Below are positions 16,171 to 23,335 of a stretch of DNA of 23,335 nucleotides, in pieces; position 1 is the stretch's first letter, and every line of letters starts with the position of its first letter. A model generated the notes under the pieces. It had not been told where the DNA came from. It did no database searches and was given only the letters and a program-made list of their open reading frames with translations. Position numbers and translations under genes: made by a program. Source of the stretch: Candidatus Zixiibacteriota bacterium (lineage in GTDB: Bacteria; Zixibacteria; MSB-5A5; CAIYYT01); the NCBI GenBank assembly GCA_963205155.1, contig CAUJJY010000012.1, positions 1 to 23,335 on the forward strand, in the 5' to 3' direction.

Positions 16171-17343
16171 ATGTTCAGACTTAGCAGTAACGCCAAGCTT
16201 GTCCTCGAAGATGGTACGGTCTTCCGGGGTAGGCGTTTTGGCGCTGCGACTGATGCCGGCGGCGAGGTCGTGTTCAACACGGCGATGAGCGGGTATCAGG
16301 AAATCATCACCGACCCTTCCTACGCCGGCCAAATCATCGTAATGACATACCCGCAGATCGGAAACTACGGTATAGCACTTGATGACTTCGAGTCGCGGCA
16401 ACCATTTTTGAGCGCGTTAGTCGTCAAGGAGATTAGCCGCATCACCAGCAATTGGCGATCGGCAAAACCGCTCAACGATTACCTTTTCGAAAGAGGTATT
16501 CCGGGATTGGAAGGTATCGATACGCGAATGCTGGTGCGCAAACTGCGGACTTTAGGTGCGTTGCGGGGAATAATCGGAGACGCCGGTGTTAGCGACGAAG
16601 TGCTGGTCAGTCGCGCCCGTGCGATTCCATCGATGGCGGGAAGAAATCTTGCGATTGGCGTTACCAAAGGACAGAACTACCGTTGGGACGCAGACATCGC
16701 TCCGATAAACCGGCGCTGGCAACAGCAGGATTTGTTTGGAAGTAGTGGGCAAAGACGGCAGCATGTCGTTGTTATCGATTATGGCGTGAAGTGGAACATA
16801 CTCCGTTGTCTGGTCAATGCGGGCTGCAGTGTGACGATAGTGCCCGCGACCGTTAGCTCGGAAGAGATAATACAGCTTTCACCAAGCGGTGTGCTTCTGT
16901 CAAACGGCCCCGGCGATCCCGAACCGTTGATCGGCTCAGTTAAGACAATACAAGAGCTGTTGGGACGGGTGCCAATCTTCGGGATCTGCCTCGGTCATCA
17001 ACTGCTGGGATTAGCGGCGGGAGGCAAGACCTATAAGATGAAATTCGGCCATCGCGGCAGCAATCATCCGGTACTCGACGTGGCGACACAAGAGGTCGAG
17101 ATTACCTCGCACAATCACGGTTTCTCGGTCGATGCCGAGAGCTTGCCGCAAAACAAGGTCGAGATTACGCATATCAATCTGAATGACCAAACCGTGGAAG
17201 GACTGCGGATGCGCGATGTTCCGGCGTTTTCGGTGCAATACCACCCGGAGGCGGCGCCGGGTCCGCATGACGCACACTACTTATTTGAACGATTCACGGC
17301 GATGATGAAAGACTTCCACGATAAAGGTATATCTGATGCCTAA
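16171..17343 (+). CDS. carA: Carbamoyl-phosphate synthase small (glutaminase) subunit
   Basis: This 390-residue protein releases ammonia from glutamine and passes it to CarB for carbamoyl phosphate, the precursor of pyrimidines and arginine. The N-terminal CPSase domain (about 5-150) includes VVFNTAMSGYQEIITDPSYAG. The class I glutamine amidotransferase domain (about 198-378) has the nucleophile C273 in GICLGHQ and the H358/E360 pair in QYHPEA, with SNGPGDP and HRGSNHPV also conserved. The open frame reaches back to 16030, but that extension begins inside the upstream terminator and has no similarity to CarA. ATG 16171 gives the normal length, although the Shine-Dalgarno is weak. The end overlaps carB by 8 bases. 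Confidence 0.96.
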   Translation: MFRLSSNAKLVLEDGTVFRGRRFGAATDAGGEVVFNTAMSGYQEIITDPSYAGQIIVMTYPQIGNYGIALDDFESRQPFLSALVVKEISRITSNWRSAKPLNDYLFERGIPGLEGIDTRMLVRKLRTLGALRGIIGDAGVSDEVLVSRARAIPSMAGRNLAIGVTKGQNYRWDADIAPINRRWQQQDLFGSSGQRRQHVVVIDYGVKWNILRCLVNAGCSVTIVPATVSSEEIIQLSPSGVLLSNGPGDPEPLIGSVKTIQELLGRVPIFGICLGHQLLGLAAGGKTYKMKFGHRGSNHPVLDVATQEVEITSHNHGFSVDAESLPQNKVEITHINLNDQTVEGLRMRDVPAFSVQYHPEAAPGPHDAHYLFERFTAMMKDFHDKGISDA

Positions 17344-20300
17344 GCGTTGCGATCTGAAGCGAATACTCGTAATCGGTTCAGGACCAATTGTCATCGGTCA
17401 GGCGTGCGAATTTGATTATTCCGGGACTCAAGCCGTAAAGGCGCTGCGGTCGGAAGGAATCGAAGTGGTGCTGGTCAATTCGAATCCGGCAACAATCATG
17501 ACCGATCCCGAAATAGCCGATCGTACATACATTGAGCCGTTGACAGTGGATTTTCTGGAGCGGATCATTGCGCGCGACCGTCCGAACGCAGTGCTGCCGA
17601 CCGTCGGCGGGCAGACGGCATTGAATCTGGCACTCGCACTGCACCATGAGGGAGTTCTCGAGAAATATGGCGTCGAGATGATCGGTGCCAGCGCCGAGGC
17701 AATTGCGATTGCAGAGGACCGCGAGCAGTTCAAAAAGGCGATGCTGGAAATTGGATTAGACGTACCACGCAGTGTACTCGTTGCGAGCCTCGGCGAGGCA
17801 CAGGCCTTTGCCAAGCGCAATGGATTTCCAGTAATCGTCCGACCATCATTTACACTCGGGGGATCGGGCGGTGGTATCGCTTACAATTCCGAAGAATTCG
17901 ACACGATCGTGCATCGCGGACTTGGGCTGTCGCCGGTCGGACAGGTTCTAATCGAAGAGTCCCTGATTGGCTGGAAAGAATACGAACTGGAAGTAATGCG
18001 CGACCGCAAGGATAATTTCGTGGTCGTCTGCTCGATTGAAAATTTCGACTCCATCGGCGTACACACGGGCGACTCGTTAACCGTCGCACCGGCACAGACT
18101 CTGACGGACAAAGAATTCCAGCGGATGCGCGATGCGGCAGCGGCGATTATGCGACGGGTTAAGGTTGAAACCGGCGGATCAAACGTGCAGTTTGCTGTTA
18201 GTCCGAAAGATGGCCGGCTGGTAATCATCGAGATGAATCCGCGCGTGTCGCGTTCTTCGGCACTGGCATCAAAAGCCACCGGCTTCCCTATCGCAAAAAT
18301 CGCTGCAAAGTTGGCGATCGGGTACACACTCGACGAGATCCGCAACGACATCACCAAGAAAACACCGGCGGCATTTGAGCCGGCATTGGATTACGTTGTC
18401 ACCAAGATCCCGAAATTCGCTTTCGAGAAGTTCCCCGGTGCTGATGCCACTCTGGGCATACAGATGAAGTCAGTCGGTGAAGTGATGGCAATCGGCCGGA
18501 CATTCAAGGAATCGTTGTTTAAGGCGCTGCGCTCTCTTGAGGCAGTGAAGCCATTTCGGCCCGTTGACATGAGCAAGGCGAAGTTGTCGGCGGCGCTGGC
18601 AACACCAAGTGAAAATCGAATACACTATATAGTGCACGCACTTGAACTGGGCTGGAGCATCGAAGAGGTTGGAAGGCTGACGCATATCGATCCATGGTTC
18701 CTTGATCAGATCGAGCAGTTCGCTGCCCTGCAGCGCGACATTCGTACAAAGGAGCTAAGGCAGATTGGTGATTTGGACTTGCGGATGGCAAAGGAGTTTG
18801 GATTCTCCGACCGCCGCATCGCGTACCTGACCAACTGCGAGGAAGTCGATGTTCGAAGATTACGGTGGGAGCGTGGTATTCGCCCCGTTTTCAAGCTTGT
18901 GGATACTTGCGCCGGGGAATTCGAATCGTACACACCCTATCTGTATTCAACTTATGAGCAGGAAGACGAATCACAAGTTGATGACGTGAAAAAAGTGATG
19001 ATACTGGGGAGCGGTCCGAATCGAATCGGTCAAGGAATTGAATTTGATTATTGCTGCTGTCACGCCGCTTTCACGCTTCGCGAAGAAGGCGTCCAAAGCA
19101 TAATGGTCAACTGCAATCCGGAAACTGTGTCAACCGACTATGATACCAGCGATCGACTTTATTTCGAGCCGTTGACTATGGAAGACATACTGGAGATCTA
19201 CGAGCGAGAGAAGCCGGACGGCGTGATTGTGCAGTTCGGCGGCCAGACGCCGCTGAAGCTGACGATACCATTGGCGCGGGCGGGCGTGCCGATTTTGGGG
19301 ACACCGCCAGAATCGGTGGATCTTGCCGAAGATCGTGAACGATTCGGAGAGTTCTTAAATCGACTCAAGATTCGACAACCGGCACATGCGACGGTGCGGT
19401 CGCTTGAAGAAGCGGACGCAGTCGCCAGGACATTGGGATTCCCGCTGTTATTGCGCCCCTCGTATGTATTAGGCGGGCGCGGAATGGCCATTGTATACGG
19501 CAAAGAGCGGCTGCACAAGTATCTGACGGCGGCATTTGATGCAGCTCCTGGACAAGCTGTGCTGGTCGATGAGTTCCTCGAAGACGCGTTTGAAGTAGAT
19601 GTTGATGCCCTGTGCGATGGCAACACGTGCATCCTCGCCGGAATAATGCAGCATATTGAGGAAGCGGGCATACACAGCGGCGACTCGAGTTCGGTGTTGC
19701 CGACCTACATGATCAGCGCCGGGCATCTGGAGGAGATTCGCACACTGACCAGACGGATGGCGATTGAACTGGGCGTAGTCGGGATGATGAATGTGCAGTT
19801 CGCGATTGCCGGGGGCGAAATTTACGTGCTCGAAGTTAATCCGCGCGCATCGCGAACAGTGCCATACGTAGCCAAGGCTACCGGCGTGCCGTTGGTAAAG
19901 ATCGCAACACGTCTGATGCTGGGTAAGACTCTTAAGGATCTGGGACTGACAAATGACTTGCAGGTATCACGATATTATGTCAAGACGCCGGTCTTCCCCT
20001 TTGTGAAGTTCCCCGGTGTCGATCCGAAACTGTCGCCGGAAATGCGCTCGACCGGCGAGGTGATGGGGATCGGCGAGGATTTCGGCACCGCGTTTTATAA
20101 AGCACAATTGGCAGCCGGCCTAAGGCTACCGAGTTCAGGAAGTATCCTCTTCAGTGTAAACGATCTGGACAAGCGTAACGCCCTGACCGTGGCGCGAAAA
20201 TTCGCGGCGATGGGATTCACAATTCTGGCGACGTCGGGAACAGCTTCTTTTTTGGGCGATATGGGAGTAGAAGTTGTGACTGTCGCCAAGGTGAGCGAAG

Positions 20301-20569
20301 GACGACCAAATTTCGTGGATGTCATTAAGAGCGGTCAGGTTGGGTTGATCATCAATACGCCCTTGGGTGAATCTTCGTTCAAAGACGGATGGGCGATTCG
20401 GACAGCAGCTATCCAGCATAATGTACCCTGCATTACAACGTTGTCGGGCGCGGCGGCAGCGGTTGAAGCCGTAAAGGCTCTTAGATCGGGGAATATTCAC
20501 GTTAAGTCGTTACAGGAGTTACACATAGACACAACAAAGGTCGAAGCGGCCGGGCTCCTGAAGGAATAG
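17336..20569 (+). CDS. carB: Carbamoyl-phosphate synthase large subunit
   Basis: The 1077-residue protein makes carbamoyl phosphate from bicarbonate, ammonia and two ATP. The two homologous halves are evident: KRILVIGSGPIVIGQACEFDYSG near residue 8 and KKVMILGSGPNRIGQGIEFDY near residue 553 open the pre-ATP-grasp regions, and EMNPRVSRSSALASKATG and EVNPRASRTVPYVAKATG close the carboxyphosphate and carbamate ATP-grasp sites. Residues from about 940 form the MGS-like allosteric domain, which in relatives binds UMP or ornithine. The length is standard. The start overlaps the end of carA, with AAAGG about 8 bases upstream, indicating translational coupling. No frameshift is seen. Confidence 0.97.
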   Translation: MPKRCDLKRILVIGSGPIVIGQACEFDYSGTQAVKALRSEGIEVVLVNSNPATIMTDPEIADRTYIEPLTVDFLERIIARDRPNAVLPTVGGQTALNLALALHHEGVLEKYGVEMIGASAEAIAIAEDREQFKKAMLEIGLDVPRSVLVASLGEAQAFAKRNGFPVIVRPSFTLGGSGGGIAYNSEEFDTIVHRGLGLSPVGQVLIEESLIGWKEYELEVMRDRKDNFVVVCSIENFDSIGVHTGDSLTVAPAQTLTDKEFQRMRDAAAAIMRRVKVETGGSNVQFAVSPKDGRLVIIEMNPRVSRSSALASKATGFPIAKIAAKLAIGYTLDEIRNDITKKTPAAFEPALDYVVTKIPKFAFEKFPGADATLGIQMKSVGEVMAIGRTFKESLFKALRSLEAVKPFRPVDMSKAKLSAALATPSENRIHYIVHALELGWSIEEVGRLTHIDPWFLDQIEQFAALQRDIRTKELRQIGDLDLRMAKEFGFSDRRIAYLTNCEEVDVRRLRWERGIRPVFKLVDTCAGEFESYTPYLYSTYEQEDESQVDDVKKVMILGSGPNRIGQGIEFDYCCCHAAFTLREEGVQSIMVNCNPETVSTDYDTSDRLYFEPLTMEDILEIYEREKPDGVIVQFGGQTPLKLTIPLARAGVPILGTPPESVDLAEDRERFGEFLNRLKIRQPAHATVRSLEEADAVARTLGFPLLLRPSYVLGGRGMAIVYGKERLHKYLTAAFDAAPGQAVLVDEFLEDAFEVDVDALCDGNTCILAGIMQHIEEAGIHSGDSSSVLPTYMISAGHLEEIRTLTRRMAIELGVVGMMNVQFAIAGGEIYVLEVNPRASRTVPYVAKATGVPLVKIATRLMLGKTLKDLGLTNDLQVSRYYVKTPVFPFVKFPGVDPKLSPEMRSTGEVMGIGEDFGTAFYKAQLAAGLRLPSSGSILFSVNDLDKRNALTVARKFAAMGFTILATSGTASFLGDMGVEVVTVAKVSEGRPNFVDVIKSGQVGLIINTPLGESSFKDGWAIRTAAIQHNVPCITTLSGAAAAVEAVKALRSGNIHVKSLQELHIDTTKVEAAGLLKE

Positions 20570-20651
20570 ACACGGGTATCTTCATCCTGATGAGGCGGCT
20601 CCAACCCACTGAACTTGAGTTCCAGACGTCCTCCGCCGTTGCATTATTTAC

Positions 20652-20680
20652 TTGCAAAATTGTAAATTTAGCTGTATTAT
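20652..20680 (+). promoter_or_regulatory. Predicted sigma70-type promoter upstream of typA
   Basis: TTGCAA (20652-20657) and TATTAT (20675-20680) are separated by exactly 17 bases in a conspicuously AT-rich patch. The predicted start of transcription near 20687 is only about 10 bases before a terminator-like hairpin. Confidence 0.55.
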
Positions 20681-20696
20681 AAGTAACTATGTTCTG

Positions 20697-20730
20697 ACCC
20701 GGTCGGCACATCGCCGATGCGGGTTTTTTA
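20697..20730 (+). terminator. Terminator-like hairpin between carB and typA, possible attenuator
   Basis: ACCCG (20697-20701) pairs with CGGGT (20720-20724), and inside it TCGGC (20703-20707) pairs with GCCGA (20713-20717); six T residues follow. It could end the carAB transcript, which has no other clear terminator in the 127 bases before it. Because it lies just downstream of a good promoter it could also stop most new transcripts in the typA leader. Confidence 0.65.
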
Positions 20731-20829
20731 TTGCATGACCCAGCTTCGACCAGATCGACCGGCGGGCTATCGCGCATTATATTCATCCAAGCGGGAACCG
20801 ACCCGCACTTTGAGAGGTTTTTTCGCAGT

Positions 20830-22743
20830 ATGATTCCAGTCGAACGCATTCGCAATTTGGCCATTGTTGCACACATCGATCACGGCAAGACAACTCTGAT
20901 TGATTCGGTATTTCGCGCGGCTCACACGTTTCGCGACAATCAGCACGTTGCCGAGCGCCTGATGGACAATAATGCCCTTGAGCGCGAACGCGGAATTACG
21001 ATACGCGCGAAGCATTGCACCGTCGAATGGAACGATTATCTGATTAACATCATTGACACTCCCGGCCATGCCGATTTTTCCGGAGAGGTCGAGCGCGTGC
21101 TTTCAATGGTTGACTCGGTACTCTTGCTGGTTGATGCCAACGAAGGACCAATGCCGCAGACACGGTACGTGTTGATGCGCGCCCTGCGCCTGGGACTCAA
21201 GCCAATTGTGATCATCAACAAAGTGGATCGCCCGAACGCGCGTCCCGATTATGCGTTAAACAAGACTTTTGACTTATTTCTCGATCTTGGCGCAACCGAC
21301 GAGCAGGCGCATTTTCCGGTGCTCTATGGTTCCGGACTTGACGGTTGGTTCGTCAAGGACCTTGAGAAGGAAGAGCACACGGGAATGGATGCGCTTTTCC
21401 AGACTGTCGTCAAGCATGTCCCTCATCCAAACGTTGACCAGGATGGACCGTTTTTGATGCAGGTATCGACACTCGCTTGGAATGATTACATCGGTCAGAT
21501 CGGCTGCGGTCGCGTGCTGCGGGGCACGATCAGCAAGGGTGATGAATTTACCCAGTTTGTTCAACGTTGGAAGGATCCAGGCAGTCAGGATGAAGGCTGG
21601 GACTTGGTAAATACGTCGAAGGAAAAGTGCGTCCACCTGTGGGTGACGCGCGGACTTTCGCGAATCGAAGCCGACAAGATCAGCGCCGGTGATATCGTGT
21701 GGTTGGCGGGTCCAAGTGAGATTGGAATCGGCGACACGTTTTCCGAGCTTGAAGATCCGGCAGCAGCTTTAAAACCACTGGAGATCGAAGAGCCAACGGT
21801 GTCGATGTTCTTCTTAGTCAATACCGGCCCGTTTTCGGGCGCTGAAGGCACGGCAATCATGCTGCGACAGTTGAAAGAACGCCTGACACGGGAATTACGT
21901 GTGAATGTCGCTTTGCGGATGGAAGACCTCGGCCGTTCTGATGGAGTTAAGGTGTCCGGACGCGGTGAATTGCATTTGGCCATCTTGATTGAAGAGATGA
22001 GACGCGAAGGGCTCGAATTCTGTATTTCGCGACCGGAAGTAATTACTCATGAAGATAAGAACGGCAATACACTCGAACCGATCGAGCAATTGATTATCGA
22101 TGTGCCGGAAGAGTATCAAGGAATCGTGATCGAGAAGCTGGCGCGCCGCAAGGGTGAGCTTCGGGCGGTCGAGAATGCCGGCACTAATGTGGTGCGAATC
22201 GAATTTGAAATTTCAACACGCGGATTGATCGGATATCGCAATGAATTCCTGACTGACACGCGCGGAATGGGCATCATGGCATCGCGTTTTGTCGGCTATG
22301 GTCCGTGGCGCGGTGATATTGTCTCGCGCAGCCGCGGTTCGGTAATCAGCATGGAAACCGGCATTGCGACGGCATATTCAATTGAGGGACTGCAGGAGCG
22401 GGCAGTAATCTTTGTCGAACCGACCGATCGCGTTTACAACGGGCAAATCATCGGCGAAAATTCTCGTCCGGATGATCTTCCCTGCAATCCCACAAAGAAG
22501 AAAGCTTTGACTAACCATCGCTCATCGACCAAGGATATCGGTGTTGCGCTGGATGTTGCGCGCAAGTTGACGCTTGAGCAGGCAATGGAGTGGATCGGTC
22601 CAGACGAATTGGTTGAGGTCACACCCAAGTCAGTTCGGATGCGCAAAGCGATTCTGGATTCGGAAGTGCGCAAGAAGGCGCAGAAGGCGCAAACTGGGAT
22701 TTACCGCAGCGCCAATGTCGCATCGGCGCCGCCTCCGGCATAG
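20830..22743 (+). CDS. typA: Translational GTPase TypA/BipA
   Basis: This 637-residue ribosome-binding GTPase is related to EF-G and LepA and acts in ribosome assembly and stress adaptation. The G motifs are clear: G1 AHIDHGKT (residues 14-21), G2 RGIT (54-57), G3 DTPGHADF (from 76), G4 NKVD (130-133) and G5-like GSGLDGW. The TypA-specific C-terminal half includes STRGLIGYRNEFLTDTRG and a tail with KKALTNHRSSTKD. Domain II appears to carry an insertion of roughly 15-20 residues around KDPGSQDEGWDLVNTSKE (about 248-265), which explains the extra length over the usual 605-615. The frame is open from 20731; ATG 20830 fits the family N-terminus, but its nearest purine-rich site (GAGAGG) is 14 bases away, so translation initiation looks weak. 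Confidence 0.94.
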   Translation: MIPVERIRNLAIVAHIDHGKTTLIDSVFRAAHTFRDNQHVAERLMDNNALERERGITIRAKHCTVEWNDYLINIIDTPGHADFSGEVERVLSMVDSVLLLVDANEGPMPQTRYVLMRALRLGLKPIVIINKVDRPNARPDYALNKTFDLFLDLGATDEQAHFPVLYGSGLDGWFVKDLEKEEHTGMDALFQTVVKHVPHPNVDQDGPFLMQVSTLAWNDYIGQIGCGRVLRGTISKGDEFTQFVQRWKDPGSQDEGWDLVNTSKEKCVHLWVTRGLSRIEADKISAGDIVWLAGPSEIGIGDTFSELEDPAAALKPLEIEEPTVSMFFLVNTGPFSGAEGTAIMLRQLKERLTRELRVNVALRMEDLGRSDGVKVSGRGELHLAILIEEMRREGLEFCISRPEVITHEDKNGNTLEPIEQLIIDVPEEYQGIVIEKLARRKGELRAVENAGTNVVRIEFEISTRGLIGYRNEFLTDTRGMGIMASRFVGYGPWRGDIVSRSRGSVISMETGIATAYSIEGLQERAVIFVEPTDRVYNGQIIGENSRPDDLPCNPTKKKALTNHRSSTKDIGVALDVARKLTLEQAMEWIGPDELVEVTPKSVRMRKAILDSEVRKKAQKAQTGIYRSANVASAPPPA

Positions 22744-22790
22744 ATTCACGACGGAAATACCGAGATCCGCGAAAACACCAACGCGGTGAC

Positions 22791-22838
22791 AATAGACGGA
22801 CGGTTTTGCTGTAATACAGCGGGACCGTCTATTTTTTT
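22791..22838 (+). terminator. Intrinsic terminator of typA
   Basis: AATAGACGG (22791-22799) pairs with CCGTCTATT (22825-22833), with an inner stem GCTGT (22808-22812) and ACAGC (22816-22820); the T-run continues after the stem. It lies 47 bases after the typA stop and before the convergent flavin reductase-like gene. Confidence 0.88.
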
Positions 22839-22882
22839 GGTATCGCAAGAGTGAGTAGATTGCTGCGACGTAAATCGTTTTC

Positions 22883-23335
22883 TTAGTGATCGTCGCGATG
22901 CAGGCACGCCACGATTTCTCCAATATACATGCGATGATAGTCCTTCTTCGGGTAGCAGTCGTGAATTTCTGGTTTCAGGAAACGCATGGGGTCGAGGTCG
23001 CCTGCATAAATTTTGCGGCAATCAAATACAAGACGAGCTTCATCAAAGTACACAGATCCGCTTTCGGATTCTCTGGGAGTCAAGCCCGGGATGCGCATCT
23101 TGTCAACATCGCGTCCCGAGACCTTGCCACAATAGTTCAGGATTGAACGATGCTTTTCAGCAAATATGCATAGTGTGAAGGTATCAGCTTTTTCCATGAA
23201 GTTGTAAGTGTGCCGGGTTGGACGGACGAAACAGATGCAAATCTTCTTGTTCCAGAGTTCCCCCATCGCTCCCCAGGAAGCCGTCATGGTATTGAACGAT
23301 GTCAAGTCGCCGGCGGTGACGAGCATCCAGTCGTC
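22883..23335 (-). CDS. Flavin reductase-like FMN-binding split-barrel protein (5' end outside window)
   Basis: About 150 residues of the C-terminal part are visible; the frame continues off the right edge (DDWMLVTAGD at the border), so the ATG at 23326 is not the start. The segment resembles the flavin reductase-like/FMN-binding split-barrel family: LVTAGDLTSFNTMTASWGAMG near the flavin-binding strand, CFVRPTRHTYNFMEKADTFTL, and NYCGKVSGRDVDK. Members reduce flavins with NAD(P)H or bind FMN as redox carriers; the exact activity of this one is unknown. It converges on typA, with the stop at 22883. No terminator of its own is evident in the short gap. Confidence 0.85.
   Translation of the reverse strand, partial: DDWMLVTAGDLTSFNTMTASWGAMGELWNKKICICFVRPTRHTYNFMEKADTFTLCIFAEKHRSILNYCGKVSGRDVDKMRIPGLTPRESESGSVYFDEARLVFDCRKIYAGDLDPMRFLKPEIHDCYPKKDYHRMYIGEIVACLHRDDH

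Noticed and set aside
16134..16184. 16-residue micro-ORF overlapping the carA start, a possible leader peptide
   Set aside because: It has no Shine-Dalgarno, no run of regulatory codons and ends inside carA; likely chance.
20593..20639. Terminator hairpin (GGCGG with CCGCC) just after carB
   Set aside because: The loop is very long and no T-run follows, so the hairpin at 20697-20730 is the better candidate.
20731..20829. 33-residue extension of TypA from a TTG codon
   Set aside because: It starts inside the T-run region of the hairpin and does not look like the TypA N-terminus, which normally starts a few residues before the G1 loop.
1..23335. CRISPR arrays, insertion sequences, tRNA or rRNA genes, prophage
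   Set aside because: No regularly spaced repeats, transposase, terminal inverted repeats, integrase or tRNA-like cloverleaf was seen on reading both strands; a computed search could still find short RNA genes.

Overview
The window looks like a chromosomal segment of a Gram-negative bacterium: it carries a tripartite RND efflux system with a TolC-type outer-membrane channel and a lipoprotein adaptor. One marker hints at lineage. The 1627-residue secreted gingipain-like protease ends in a dockerin-type pair of EF-hand-like repeats with the pattern NISDAVYxIxYxF followed by GGPAP. I associate that tail with secreted proteins of uncultured FCB-group phyla, Candidatus Zixibacteria in particular. 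This is a recollection-based inference, not a search result. Most genes carry clear Shine-Dalgarno sequences and several intrinsic terminators are visible. No tRNA, rRNA, insertion sequence, prophage or CRISPR array was seen, and no gene-free stretch exceeds about 260 bases.

Layout. (1) 30-1001 (-): membrane-anchored MsrB-MsrA methionine sulfoxide reductase fusion. (2) 1220-2032 and 2118-3623 (+): a PIG-L/LmbE-type deacetylase and a group II PLP-dependent amino acid decarboxylase, possibly co-transcribed from a good promoter at 1120-1148. (3) 3867-8750 (+): the very large secreted C25 (gingipain-family) protease with a dockerin-like C-terminus, closed by a strong terminator. (4) 9009-9627 (+): two small paralogous RRM RNA-binding proteins in tandem, closed by a terminator. 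(5) 9721-10071 (-), divergent from 10136-15966 (+): an ArsR-type repressor facing a four-gene operon (small DUF2892 membrane protein, TolC-type channel, lipoprotein adaptor, RND pump). A near-perfect AT-rich palindrome sits in the shared control region. (6) 16171-20569 (+): carA-carB, overlapping genes for carbamoyl-phosphate synthase. (7) 20830-22743 (+): typA/bipA translational GTPase, preceded by a promoter-like sequence that runs almost immediately into a terminator-like hairpin. (8) 22883-23335 (-): a flavin reductase-like split-barrel protein cut by the window edge.

How the parts fit. The efflux operon is the most system-like unit. Overlapping or abutting genes encode all three layers of the pump, headed by a small membrane protein of the type also found fused to rhodanese in E. 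coli YgaP, and probably controlled by the cysteine-containing ArsR repressor. That points to a thiol-, sulfur- or metal-responsive exporter, but the inducer cannot be read from the sequence. carAB and typA are housekeeping genes. The protease and the RRM pair are the most distinctive accessory genes. I did not find evidence for a wholly new system; the strongest leads are the RRM pair with complementary loss of motifs, the promoter-hairpin arrangement before typA, the ArsR operon, and the dockerin-tailed protease.
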